Assembly (NCBI RefSeq): GCF_012641475.1
Contig: NZ_JABAIL010000013.1
Span: 62,001-126,000 of the forward strand
From: Flammeovirga agarivorans
Lineage (GTDB): Bacteria; Bacteroidota; Bacteroidia; Cytophagales; Flammeovirgaceae
Length of the DNA: 64,000 bases
Direction: 5' to 3'
The translations under genes were made by a program, and so were the position numbers. Positions 26,518 to 35,618 of this stretch are shown here, one piece after another (within the stretch, counting starts at the first letter, position 1; each line of letters starts with the position of its first letter). The notes below the pieces were generated by a model. That model searched no databases and was not told the DNA's origin. It saw only the letters and a list, made by a program, of their open reading frames with translations.

Positions 26518-29500
26518 TCAGGTATTATCATCTAGTTGATATTCCTTATACACACTAGGATCTACTTCATATTGTTTTTTAAACTCTCTATTAAAGTATC
26601 TCACATCGTTAATTCCAACATTTTCAGCAATTACCTTTATTGAATCATCTGTCTCTAAAATTAATTGTGCTGCTTTTTTAAGTCGAACTGAACGTATAAA
26701 CCCAACTATAGTATTATTTGTCAATGCTTTAAGCTTCCTATAAATGGTGGATTGACTCATTGCCATATGGTGAGCCAGTACTTCTACATTCAATTCATCA
26801 TTGTCTATATTATCTTCAATAAACTGTACGGCGTTCTGGATAAACTTCTCGTCTTCTGTTAATGGTTTATCTATCTTTGGTTCTGCTTTTTGTATTGGGT
26901 TAAGGGTCGATCGATAGAAAGTGATCAATTGTAACTTATAGGCGAGAAGGTTTTTTACTTTTTCTTTAATCACCTTGCTATTAAAAGGTTTTCTTAAGAA
27001 ATCATTAGCTCCTAATCCTAAACTTTCTAGTTCATTTTCTGTCGTTGCATTTGCTGTAAGTAGTAAGAAAGGAATATGTTGTAATTCCGGTTTACCTTTC
27101 ACCTCTTTACAAAAAGTGAGACCATCCATCACTGGCATCATTACATCGGATATGACACAATCTACATCTTGTTTATTCATTATTTCTAACCCTTCTTTCC
27201 CATTTGTCGCAGTTAGAATATGGTATTGATCTGTAAATATTGATTCCAAGTATTGTAAAATATCATGGTTATCATCTACCAACAATAAGGTATTATTTTT
27301 ATTTATTGGTCGATCTTCAATTTTGTTCTCAACTTCAGATTCTTTGGTTTCTATTATAGGTAATTCTATGATAAAAGTACTTCCTTCGTTTTCTGTACTT
27401 TCTACATAGATTTCACCATCATGCAGGTTGATAATGTTCTTAGATAGAGATAGCCCGATTCCAGTTCCTCTTTGTTCAGTAAGTTCTTTCGTACTTCCTT
27501 GGTAATATCTTGTGAAGATTGCGTCGAGGTCTTCTGTTTTTATCCCTACTCCTTCGTCTCTAATACTAATTTTAATTTTCTCGTCTATTTCTAAATTGAC
27601 TGTGATTTTTTTACCTCTTGGTGTAAATTTTATAGCATTTGAGATCAAGTTATTAATCACAATTTCAATCTTTTCCTGATCTAGTTTATAAAGTTGATTT
27701 TCTGATACCTTGGTTTGAAAGTCTAACTTTAAACCAGCAGTTTGAATAAGTGACTGAAACTCCCAACATTTATTTTCTATTAGTTTCTTGAGTGAGACAA
27801 ATTGATAAGAAAGTGTGATTTTATTATTTTCAACCTTCCTAAAATCAAGTAATTGATTAACTAATACCAATAAGCTATTGGCGTTTTTATTTATAATCTG
27901 AAGTTTTGTTCTGTATTTATTGGGAAGGTCTTCCTCTTCCAATATTTCCTCCAATGGCGAATGGATTAATGTGAGTGGAGTTCTAATCTCATGAGAAATA
28001 TTGGTAAAGAACCTTACTTTCGCTTCTGTGATTTCGTGTTCTTTTTCTTTCTCAATATTGACTAGTTTGATTTTGTTCTCCAGTTTTTCCTTTCTAATAA
28101 AGAAACTGAACACTCCATAAAATATAATTAATACAACAATTACATAGATCACATAAGCAGTGGTTGTTTGCCAAGGTGCTGGACTAATGTTTATTTGTAG
28201 TTGAGTTGATTCTCCACATTCACCATTTTTACAGCCTTTAATCTCTATAATATTTTCACCAACCGGCAGCTGAGTAAATGTGATACTTGTGGTATGCTGA
28301 TTATTAATCCATTGATCAGATATAGATTTAACTCTATAATAATAAGTGATATTTTTTTGATCGATATAATTATTCGTATTAAAGTCTAATCGAATGACCT
28401 TCTCTCTATATGTAAGATCAATTTCTTTAGTAAAGGCCAATATTTTATCTAATATGATTTTTTGATGTAAGCTATCTCCTACACTTATGTTCTTATTATC
28501 GATAAATACTTTAGAAAAGTATAATTGTGGAATCGTTTTCTTTGTATCAAGGAACTGTGGAGAGAAAACAAGTAGACCTTTCTGTCCACCAAAATAAATC
28601 AGATCATTCGTATTAAATACTGCATCAATATTTATAGAAGAAACATTAACTCCATCTTCTTTTGTATAGTTCTGAATGGTATTGGTTGATAAATCAATGC
28701 TACTTATCCCTTTTGATAATCCTAGCCATACTAAGCCTTTTTGATCTAAAGTAATGGCATTGATACAATCATTTTCTAAACCAGATGACTGATCGAAAAA
28801 ATCGATAAATTGTAATTCTTCTCCAGTATTATCTAATACTAATAACCCTTTCGCACTTCCCACAAAAAGAGTATCTAAACTAGGAGTTGTATAAAGTGAT
28901 AATATGATATTTGACGGAAAATCGAAATTACTTTTTAGATCTATAAATTGGTATTTGTTGGTGGTTGTGTTCCATCTGAACAAGCCATGATAAGACCCAA
29001 TCCATATGGAATTATTGTTTCCTGCAATGATATGTTCAACTCTATCTGAAACGAATTTATTCTCTTTTCTCACATCGGGAGCATAAAAAGTAATCTGGTC
29101 AAGAGAGAATACTATGTCACTCTTAATTGTTGCAAGACCACTTTGTTGTAAACCGAACCAGATGGACTTTGTTGATTGATCATGGTAAATGGATTTTATT
29201 TTTCTAAATCTAGTTGATCCAAACAACTGATGCTTCTTATTGGGATCATTGAGAGGGAAAATATACAAACCATTAGAGGCGCCCACATACATAGAACCAT
29301 TGATCTCTTGGAAGGCATTAATTAGTTGGTTTTTAGTGACAGTAATTTCCTTATAATTATTATCAGATGCACTCTTATATACCAAACCCCCATTCTTAGT
29401 TCCTACCCATTGATTGTTATGTGAGTCGACAAATATACTATTGATGTTATTGTCCGTAAAACCTATATTCTCTCGATGAGAGTTCGCTACTTTATAAATT

Positions 29501-30501
29501 CCTCTGTTTTCGGTTAACCTTACCACACCTCCATGAGTAGTTGTAATCCAAATAATACCAAGGTCATCAATTAGAATATCAGTAATCCCTTCATAATTCT
29601 TATTGATTTCAGCGTCAGGCAATAGATCAATTTTGGTGAAGTGTGTTTTCTCTGGGTTACTTCTGTAGAGTCCATCCTTCCATGTTCCTACCCAAAGTCT
29701 TCCTTGTTTATCAATTAATAATGAATTGATTAATCGTAATTTATCAGAATTTTTTCCGCCAATTTTTTTATTGACATGCGTTTTAAGGTCAAACTGATTT
29801 AAAGAGGTACTAGAACCAAAATATATAAGGTCTCTATTTTTATCATAGGTTAATTTCGTTATCCATCGAACTTTATCTACAAAATGTTTCTTTACTTTTC
29901 TTTCATGAACATCGTATTCAAATAAACTACCAGATGTACCATACCAAATATTCCCGTTGTTTACTTCTATAATGGATTGTATTACTTTCTTGTCTTTTCG
30001 ATGAAATATAAGTTCTCCCGTATTTAAATCAATCACAAAAAAACCATGATACCAAGTGCCCACATATAAATGTCCAGAAGAAGTTTCTTTCAAAGAGATA
30101 ATTCTGAGGTATGAATTCTTTGGAATATATTTTTCAAATATATGATTATAACTTGTAAACTGGTCTTTTGCAATGTCATAAGCAGATAAACCACCACTTT
30201 TTGTTCCTACCCACAATATATTATTTGCCCCTAATTCTAAGGTCTCAATATCTTCACTGATCAATTGGTCATACCTTTTAGAGGGTTTGAAATATTCAAA
30301 ACCTTGTGCATCCAATTTGACAATACCTTCACTACTTGCAAACCATAATTGCCCCAAATGATCTTTAACTACTCTAGTTACAGAGTTATTCGACAGTCCG
30401 TTAGATACATTCAGGTATTCGTATAAATAGTCTTCTTTCGAATCGGCTAAGCCAATGTTGGTAATAAATAAAAGAACAAAAAAATGTAGTAGTCTATTCA
30501 T
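26518..30501 (-). CDS. Hybrid two-component system regulator (HTCS) of the PUL
   Basis: This is a 1327-residue one-protein sensor-regulator. After a signal peptide (residues 1-19) come about a dozen Reg_prop propeller blades (35-690; repeated x-G-x-x-W-I/V-G-T), a Y_Y_Y domain (about 715-785) and one transmembrane helix (about 790-812). The cytoplasmic part has HisKA with His near 836 (SHEIRTPL), HATPase_c (NLISNAIKFTP, GTGIGLSLSKNI), a receiver with phospho-Asp near 1120 (VISDVMMP), and an AraC-type helix-turn-helix (about 1230-1322). Such HTCS proteins sense oligosaccharides in the periplasm and activate adjacent PULs. All key residues are intact. It lies downstream of a sulfatase gene on the same strand and near the divergent SusC operon, its likely target. 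Confidence 0.95.
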   Translation of the reverse strand: MNRLLHFFVLLFITNIGLADSKEDYLYEYLNVSNGLSNNSVTRVVKDHLGQLWFASSEGIVKLDAQGFEYFKPSKRYDQLISEDIETLELGANNILWVGTKSGGLSAYDIAKDQFTSYNHIFEKYIPKNSYLRIISLKETSSGHLYVGTWYHGFFVIDLNTGELIFHRKDKKVIQSIIEVNNGNIWYGTSGSLFEYDVHERKVKKHFVDKVRWITKLTYDKNRDLIYFGSSTSLNQFDLKTHVNKKIGGKNSDKLRLINSLLIDKQGRLWVGTWKDGLYRSNPEKTHFTKIDLLPDAEINKNYEGITDILIDDLGIIWITTTHGGVVRLTENRGIYKVANSHRENIGFTDNNINSIFVDSHNNQWVGTKNGGLVYKSASDNNYKEITVTKNQLINAFQEINGSMYVGASNGLYIFPLNDPNKKHQLFGSTRFRKIKSIYHDQSTKSIWFGLQQSGLATIKSDIVFSLDQITFYAPDVRKENKFVSDRVEHIIAGNNNSIWIGSYHGLFRWNTTTNKYQFIDLKSNFDFPSNIILSLYTTPSLDTLFVGSAKGLLVLDNTGEELQFIDFFDQSSGLENDCINAITLDQKGLVWLGLSKGISSIDLSTNTIQNYTKEDGVNVSSINIDAVFNTNDLIYFGGQKGLLVFSPQFLDTKKTIPQLYFSKVFIDNKNISVGDSLHQKIILDKILAFTKEIDLTYREKVIRLDFNTNNYIDQKNITYYYRVKSISDQWINNQHTTSITFTQLPVGENIIEIKGCKNGECGESTQLQINISPAPWQTTTAYVIYVIVVLIIFYGVFSFFIRKEKLENKIKLVNIEKEKEHEITEAKVRFFTNISHEIRTPLTLIHSPLEEILEEEDLPNKYRTKLQIINKNANSLLVLVNQLLDFRKVENNKITLSYQFVSLKKLIENKCWEFQSLIQTAGLKLDFQTKVSENQLYKLDQEKIEIVINNLISNAIKFTPRGKKITVNLEIDEKIKISIRDEGVGIKTEDLDAIFTRYYQGSTKELTEQRGTGIGLSLSKNIINLHDGEIYVESTENEGSTFIIELPIIETKESEVENKIEDRPINKNNTLLLVDDNHDILQYLESIFTDQYHILTATNGKEGLEIMNKQDVDCVISDVMMPVMDGLTFCKEVKGKPELQHIPFLLLTANATTENELESLGLGANDFLRKPFNSKVIKEKVKNLLAYKLQLITFYRSTLNPIQKAEPKIDKPLTEDEKFIQNAVQFIEDNIDNDELNVEVLAHHMAMSQSTIYRKLKALTNNTIVGFIRSVRLKKAAQLILETDDSIKVIAENVGINDVRYFNREFKKQYEVDPSVYKEYQLDDNT

Positions 30502-30552
30502 TTAACCCGAGTTTAATTAGCGTTAAATTTACACTAAGAAATATTTAGAAAA

Positions 30553-30593
30553 AAATAGACAATAGTTATAATATTTAAAACTATTGCCTATTT
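30553..30593 (-). terminator. Terminator between sulfatase and HTCS genes
   Basis: Arms AAATAGACAATAGTT (30553-30567) and AACTATTGCCTATTT (30579-30593) pair over 15 positions, with one G-U pair in the minus-strand RNA. A T-run (bases 30555-30549 on that strand) follows. It lies 13 bases after the sulfatase stop at 30607 and would separate that transcript from the HTCS gene. Confidence 0.75.
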
Positions 30594-30606
30594 CTCGTTA
30601 GAAGAA

Positions 30607-32202
30607 TTAATCAACAATCAGTTGGCTTCCCCACCAATCTGCATTGGGTTGGTACGTTTCACCTAACATATTGATACGGCTTTTCTCTAAGCTTTTCATT
30701 TTTACTGTTCCAACCTTATTCAGATATTTATCCTCTTTGTCCTTTGTCCAAAGTTTATCTTCTTCAGGATAGTTTGCCCCTAAATCATTCAGATAAGTAA
30801 ATAATCCATCACTTAAGTTTTTCACAATAGAAGGATAGTCAGCGGATAAATCAGTTAATTCACCACCATCTTCCTCCAAATTGTATAACTCTTCTCTATT
30901 GTCTTCATAATAATGAATCAGTTTCCATTTTCCAGAACGAATCACTGAAGAAGGTTCACCACCCTGATTACCATAATGAGGATAATGCCATACTATAGCT
31001 CTTTCTTCTGTTTTTTTTCCCTCAAATATTGGAGCTACACTGATTCCATCTTGATGTTGTTCTGGATACAGTGGTAACCCTGCAAGGTCCAATAAGGTTG
31101 GGTAGAAATCTGTTCCTGTTACAGGAACATCACTATGTATTCCTTGATGCTTATTACCAGGAACTTTTATAATGTAAGGTGTTCTTAGTCCCCCTTCAAA
31201 TTGATATCCTTTCCCACCTTTTAATGGAAGGTTTGATGTAGAGAATGAATCTCCTGCAGATACACCACCGTTATCTCCTGTAAAGACAATGATAGTATTC
31301 TCGCTTAAACCTAATTCATCTAAAGAAGATAATACTCTACCGACAGCATCATCCATTGATTCAACTAAGCCTGCATAGACTGGGTTATCTTGATATTGAC
31401 GGATTGGTAAGAACTTACCCATTTTATATCCTGTTGGATCTATTTCTTTAGTTGTTGCTTTATCTCTGTATTTTTTCCATTTCTCCTCCGTTGTCTGAAT
31501 AGGACCATGAACAGCATAAAATGATAGGCAAGCAAAAAACGGATTGTCCTTATTATTCTTCATAAAAGCTACCGTTTCATTGGCTAGACGCATGCTTAAG
31601 TTTTCACCTTTGGGTCCATCTTCCAATCTTGGGTTTTTATAGGGTGAAAAGTAACCTCCTTTAGGCGAACCAGCTTCAAACCCTCCAATATTGATATCAA
31701 AACCATGGTCTTCAGGTAAAGATCCCTCATCACCTATGTGCCATTTACCAGCAAAGAAAGTGGTATATCCATGTTCTTTAAAAGCTTCCGGCATGGTTAC
31801 ATAAGAAGTATCTAATGCATGTTGATAATAGGCAGGCAATAGTTTATTATTTCTTTTCTTCTTACGCCACTTTTCACCTTCAAGTGCACCGATCCAATCT
31901 GTTATTCCGTGCCTAGCTGGTGACTTCCCTGTCATAATACTTGCTCTTGAAGGACTACAAACTTGGCAAGAAGCATAACCTTGATCGAACTGTATACCCT
32001 TCGCCGCTAGTCCATCTATATTAGGTGTCTCATAATATTGTGACCCCGTTGTTGATAAGTCATGTGCTCCTAAATCATCTGCTATTATAAAAAGAATATT
32101 TGGTAACTTCTCGGTGGTTTTATAATGCTTACTTTTTTCGCTCTTACAGGAGAAGAGTGACAGTAAACTAAAAAAGAAAATATATCGCTTTGACCAAACC
32201 AT
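30607..32202 (-). CDS. Family S1 (formylglycine) sulfatase, lipoprotein
   Basis: The protein has 531 residues from ATG 32202; a longer frame starts at TTG 32211. The lipobox LFSC puts the acyl-cysteine at residue 19, so the enzyme is anchored in the envelope. The S1 signature is intact: Cys82-S-P-S-R with A-S-I-M-T-G following. Cys82 would be converted to formylglycine by an anaerobic or aerobic maturase encoded elsewhere. Metal ligands are visible in FIIADDLG (Asp42, Asp43) and FTGDNGG, plus the AGKWHIG motif. It resembles the S1_16-type exo-sulfatases frequent in marine PULs, but the subfamily is a guess. It diverges from the SusC operon across a gap with palindromic sites. It removes sulfate esters from the glycan. 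Confidence 0.9.
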   Translation of the reverse strand: MVWSKRYIFFFSLLSLFSCKSEKSKHYKTTEKLPNILFIIADDLGAHDLSTTGSQYYETPNIDGLAAKGIQFDQGYASCQVCSPSRASIMTGKSPARHGITDWIGALEGEKWRKKKRNNKLLPAYYQHALDTSYVTMPEAFKEHGYTTFFAGKWHIGDEGSLPEDHGFDINIGGFEAGSPKGGYFSPYKNPRLEDGPKGENLSMRLANETVAFMKNNKDNPFFACLSFYAVHGPIQTTEEKWKKYRDKATTKEIDPTGYKMGKFLPIRQYQDNPVYAGLVESMDDAVGRVLSSLDELGLSENTIIVFTGDNGGVSAGDSFSTSNLPLKGGKGYQFEGGLRTPYIIKVPGNKHQGIHSDVPVTGTDFYPTLLDLAGLPLYPEQHQDGISVAPIFEGKKTEERAIVWHYPHYGNQGGEPSSVIRSGKWKLIHYYEDNREELYNLEEDGGELTDLSADYPSIVKNLSDGLFTYLNDLGANYPEEDKLWTKDKEDKYLNKVGTVKMKSLEKSRINMLGETYQPNADWWGSQLIVD

Positions 32203-32235
32203 TATTGACAAACATTATATAGTGATTAACATATT

Positions 32236-32247
32236 AAACGTTACAAA
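32236..32247. repeat. Direct repeat AAACGTTACAAA, sulfatase-proximal copy
   Basis: This 12-base sequence occurs again at 32455-32466. This copy is 34 bases from the sulfatase start codon, and the other is 89 bases from the SusC start codon. Each contains the self-complementary AACGTT. It is a candidate regulator half-site. Confidence 0.5.
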
Positions 32248-32305
32248 TACACCACAAAAATAGAGTTTAATGTATATTTGTTATTGACTAATTTCATCAA
32301 TTAAT

Positions 32306-32320
32306 TGACCAAATCGGTCA
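32306..32320. promoter_or_regulatory. Short palindrome TGACC-N5-GGTCA
   Basis: Two 5-base inverted arms are separated by AAATC. A related single half, TGACGAGAAT, lies 9 bases further at 32329-32338 and resembles an arm of the larger palindrome downstream. It is a candidate operator. Confidence 0.4.
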
Positions 32321-32391
32321 TTCATCTTTGACGAGAATAATCACTAACACTGTTATTTTACTTATTTCCAACTACTTAAGCAGAAAGAAAT

Positions 32392-32416
32392 ATTTTCGTC
32401 ACCCATTGACGAAAAT
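32392..32416. promoter_or_regulatory. Perfect palindrome ATTTTCGTCA-N5-TGACGAAAAT, candidate operator
   Basis: The two 10-base arms are exact reverse complements around the spacer CCCAT. The right arm ends 139 bases before the SusC start codon. A near-copy half-site (TGACGAGAAT) is present at 32329-32338. Dyad symmetry of this size in a divergent PUL promoter region fits a transcription factor site; no T-run follows, so it is unlikely to be a terminator. Confidence 0.6.
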
Positions 32417-32454
32417 GGACAGACATAAAATTAAACAACTCATCAAATTTGTAC

Positions 32455-32466
32455 AAACGTTACAAA
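32455..32466. repeat. Direct repeat AAACGTTACAAA, SusC-proximal copy
   Basis: Second copy of the 12-base repeat, 220 bases from the first and in the same orientation. It overlaps the small palindrome TTTGTACAAA (32448-32457). Confidence 0.5.
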
Positions 32467-32554
32467 CACACTTTAAAATGAAATGAATCGGCAATTCTAT
32501 TTCTATAGAACAAATAGAAGTTTTTTAGCCATCAATTAAAGTATTTTTTATTTT

Positions 32555-35500
32555 ATGAAAAGTTTTTATTCACTGAAGCAAGCACAAACATTTCGCTATC
32601 TACTTGTGCTTAGTATGATCTTTCTAGGGCTAACTGTTCAGGCTCAAGACAAGACTATTTCCGGAGTTGTTAAAGACCAAAGTGGTATACCACTTCCTGG
32701 TGTTAACATTAAAATTAAATCTACCACTACTGGTACAATTACAAATTTTGATGGTGAATTCACATTAGCGGGTGTATCATCAGACAATACTATTCTATTT
32801 AGCTTTATGGGTTATGAAGCTCAAGAAGTAGTAGTTGGTACAAATCAAAATTTTGATATTGTATTAGAAGAGTCAACTGAATTACTTTCTGAGATAGTAG
32901 TTGTAGGTTATGGTACACAAAAGAAAGAAAATCTAACTGGTGCTGTAGGTGTGGTTACGCCTGATAAAGATATCGGTAACCAAGCTATCACTAACACAGA
33001 AACATTATTACAAGGTAGAATCGCTGGTGTTCAGTTAACACAGTCAGGTGGTAAGCCAGGAGCTGGAGCTGAAATTACTATTCGTGGTAATGGTACACTA
33101 AACAACTCTAGTCCCCTAGTTTTAATTGATGGTATTCCGGGTAGTATGCAAGATATCCTTCCATCAGATATTGAAAGTGTGTCTGTATTAAAGGATGCAG
33201 CATCGGCTTCAATCTATGGTACTAGAGCGGCCAATGGTGTAATCTTAGTTACAACTAAAAAGGGTGGCAAGAACGAAAAAATCAAATTATCTTATAATGG
33301 TTACGCTGGTGTTCAAAAAGCGACTGTTCTTCCAGACTTCTTAGATAGTTGGGATTACATGACATTAAAAAATGAGGCTAGTGTAAACGCAGGTAGATCT
33401 CCAATTTATACTGACGAGGAAATTGCCATTGCGAAGGCAGGAACAGATCCTTATAAATATGGAAATACTGATTGGGCAGATGAAACATTTAAGGATGGAG
33501 CATTCTTCCAAAACCACCAAGTTTCACTAACACAAAAAGTAGGTAAGACACAATATTTGGCATCACTTGGTTACTTAGATCAAAATGGTATCATGTATGG
33601 TACTTCTGCAGAGCGTTTAAACTATAGAATAAACTTAAAAAGTGAGTTAGGAAAAGGCTTTACTTTTGGTACTAACTTCTTTGGTGCAGTAAAAACAGCA
33701 GAAGAATCAGGTGATACAGACGATCAAGGTGTAATGAGGTTAATTGCTAACTCCTCTCCTTTAGTGCCTGTTTTCAATCCTGATGGTTCATGGGGATCTG
33801 CATCTGGTAATCCATATGAAATTAATACTAAGAACCCTGTATTTTATGCCACTGAAGCTTCACGTAAGACCACTAAGTCAAATAAAAATACAATCAACCC
33901 TTATTTAGAGTTTAATCCAGTACAAGGGCTTACGTTTAGAACAAACTTCAGTTATTCATATACTCAGGCGTTTAATAAGACTCATAAGTATACTTTCCAA
34001 TTAACGGATAGTGATGGTAATGATTCTGATGTAGGTAGACAACAAAATTCATTACAGGATATCTCAAATACATATGAAACTGTACAATGGGAAAACACTG
34101 TTAATTATGAGAAAAAGCTGAATAGACATAGCATCAACTTACTTGCAGGTACAACTATGAATACCTACAAACACAAGTGGATGAAAGCAAAAGTTACTGA
34201 CCTACCAAGTAATGACTTGACAGAAATTGGATCTGGTAGTAATCCAACTGTGGATGGTACATTCAACGAATCTAGATTAATGTCGGTATTTGGTAGAGTA
34301 CAATATAGTTATGATGATCGCTACTTAATAGAGGCAAACCTTAGAACGGATGGTTCTTCAAAGTTCCCTTCTAATAATCGTTATGCTATCTTCCCAGCGT
34401 TATCTGCGGGTTGGATCTTCTCTAACGAAGCATTTTTAGAAAGCGAAAACTTTTTGTCATTTGGTAAAATTAGAGCCAACTGGGGACAGCTAGGAAATGA
34501 TAAAATCGGTTACTACCCTTATTCTCAGTCTTACACTCCTACTGATGGTTATCCTTTTGATGGATCACAAATTTACAGCGGTGGTTTAGCAGTAATCGAC
34601 TTAGCCAATCCAGATATTAAATGGGAAACTACTACATCTTATGGCATTGGTGCAGATTTAGGATTCTGGGATGATAAATTGACTGTAACTGCAGATTACT
34701 TTGTAAAAGATACGGATGATATCTTATTGAAATTACCAATTCCGGGTGCCACTGGTATTACTTCACCTGCTTATCAAAATGCTGGTAGAGTGAAAAACAC
34801 AGGATGGGAATTAGCAGTCAATCACTACAATACTATTGGTAATACTGGTATTGAATACAATATTGGTTTCAACGTCACACATATCGATAACGAAATCATC
34901 AGTATGCAGGGAGAAACTCAATATCCAAACAACCGCCAAGTAAATATGGAAGGTTCACCAATCGGTTCATTCTATGGATATAACAACACTGGAATTTACA
35001 GAACTGAAGAAGACTTAGAAAGTTACCCATATATCGACGGACAAACACCACAATTAGGTGATTTAATCTATGAAGATATTAATGGTGACGGTGTAATTGA
35101 TGACAAAGACAGAACTATTATTGGTAACCCTAACCCTGAGTACACTTATGGTATCAACTTAGGTATCGCTTACAAAGGGTTCGATTTGAAAGTCTTTTTA
35201 CAAGGAGTACAAAATGTTGACATCTACTCATCGTCAACAGGTAACCATAGTGGAGCTGGAAATAACTTAATGAACTGGACAACTGATTGGATGGATCGTT
35301 GGACACCTGAAAACCCTAATGCTACAAAACCAAGATTAGGTAATGTAAATAATGAAGAAATCTCTTCATTCTGGGTAGAAGATGCTTCTTACCTAAGATT
35401 GAAAAACATTGAAGTGGGGTATACATTTAGTCAAAATGTTTGTAAGAAATTGAAAGTGCAAAACTTTAGAATTTTTGCCAATTCAACCAATCCTATCACT

Positions 35501-35608
35501 TGGACACAATTAGAGCATTGGGATCCTGAACGTTATGCAAGTCAATCTAGAAACGAAGCATACCCTCAGACAACAACACTAACTTTTGGTACAAACATCA
35601 CATTCTAA
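32555..35608 (+). CDS. SusC-family TonB-dependent outer membrane transporter
   Basis: The protein has 1017 residues with a signal peptide ending AQA/Q-DKT near residue 31. A carboxypeptidase-regulatory-like domain (about 33-110; ISGVVKDQSGIPLPGVN, NFDGEFTL) and the SusC hallmark VVVGYGTQKKENLTGAV precede the plug (about 125-235, ending ASIYGTRAANGVILVTTKKG). A 22-strand beta-barrel runs to the end (TLTFGTNITF). The length is normal for the family. With the SusD lipoprotein it imports oligosaccharides across the outer membrane, driven by TonB. It is the first gene of the plus-strand PUL operon and starts 10 bases before susD after its stop. Confidence 0.95.
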   Translation: MKSFYSLKQAQTFRYLLVLSMIFLGLTVQAQDKTISGVVKDQSGIPLPGVNIKIKSTTTGTITNFDGEFTLAGVSSDNTILFSFMGYEAQEVVVGTNQNFDIVLEESTELLSEIVVVGYGTQKKENLTGAVGVVTPDKDIGNQAITNTETLLQGRIAGVQLTQSGGKPGAGAEITIRGNGTLNNSSPLVLIDGIPGSMQDILPSDIESVSVLKDAASASIYGTRAANGVILVTTKKGGKNEKIKLSYNGYAGVQKATVLPDFLDSWDYMTLKNEASVNAGRSPIYTDEEIAIAKAGTDPYKYGNTDWADETFKDGAFFQNHQVSLTQKVGKTQYLASLGYLDQNGIMYGTSAERLNYRINLKSELGKGFTFGTNFFGAVKTAEESGDTDDQGVMRLIANSSPLVPVFNPDGSWGSASGNPYEINTKNPVFYATEASRKTTKSNKNTINPYLEFNPVQGLTFRTNFSYSYTQAFNKTHKYTFQLTDSDGNDSDVGRQQNSLQDISNTYETVQWENTVNYEKKLNRHSINLLAGTTMNTYKHKWMKAKVTDLPSNDLTEIGSGSNPTVDGTFNESRLMSVFGRVQYSYDDRYLIEANLRTDGSSKFPSNNRYAIFPALSAGWIFSNEAFLESENFLSFGKIRANWGQLGNDKIGYYPYSQSYTPTDGYPFDGSQIYSGGLAVIDLANPDIKWETTTSYGIGADLGFWDDKLTVTADYFVKDTDDILLKLPIPGATGITSPAYQNAGRVKNTGWELAVNHYNTIGNTGIEYNIGFNVTHIDNEIISMQGETQYPNNRQVNMEGSPIGSFYGYNNTGIYRTEEDLESYPYIDGQTPQLGDLIYEDINGDGVIDDKDRTIIGNPNPEYTYGINLGIAYKGFDLKVFLQGVQNVDIYSSSTGNHSGAGNNLMNWTTDWMDRWTPENPNATKPRLGNVNNEEISSFWVEDASYLRLKNIEVGYTFSQNVCKKLKVQNFRIFANSTNPITWTQLEHWDPERYASQSRNEAYPQTTTLTFGTNITF

Positions 35609-35618
35609 TCAACAAACC

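Larger units (their letters stand above)
32203..32554. promoter_or_regulatory. Divergent control region between sulfatase and SusC operon
   Basis: These 352 bases hold no gene. They contain a perfect long palindrome (32392-32416), a short palindrome (32306-32320), a 12-base direct repeat (32236-32247 and 32455-32466) and possible -7 boxes in both directions: TATATTTG at 32273-32280 on plus, and TATTTTTG at 32262-32255 on minus. None has a clear -33 partner. It is probably where the HTCS or the AraC regulator acts. Confidence 0.6.
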
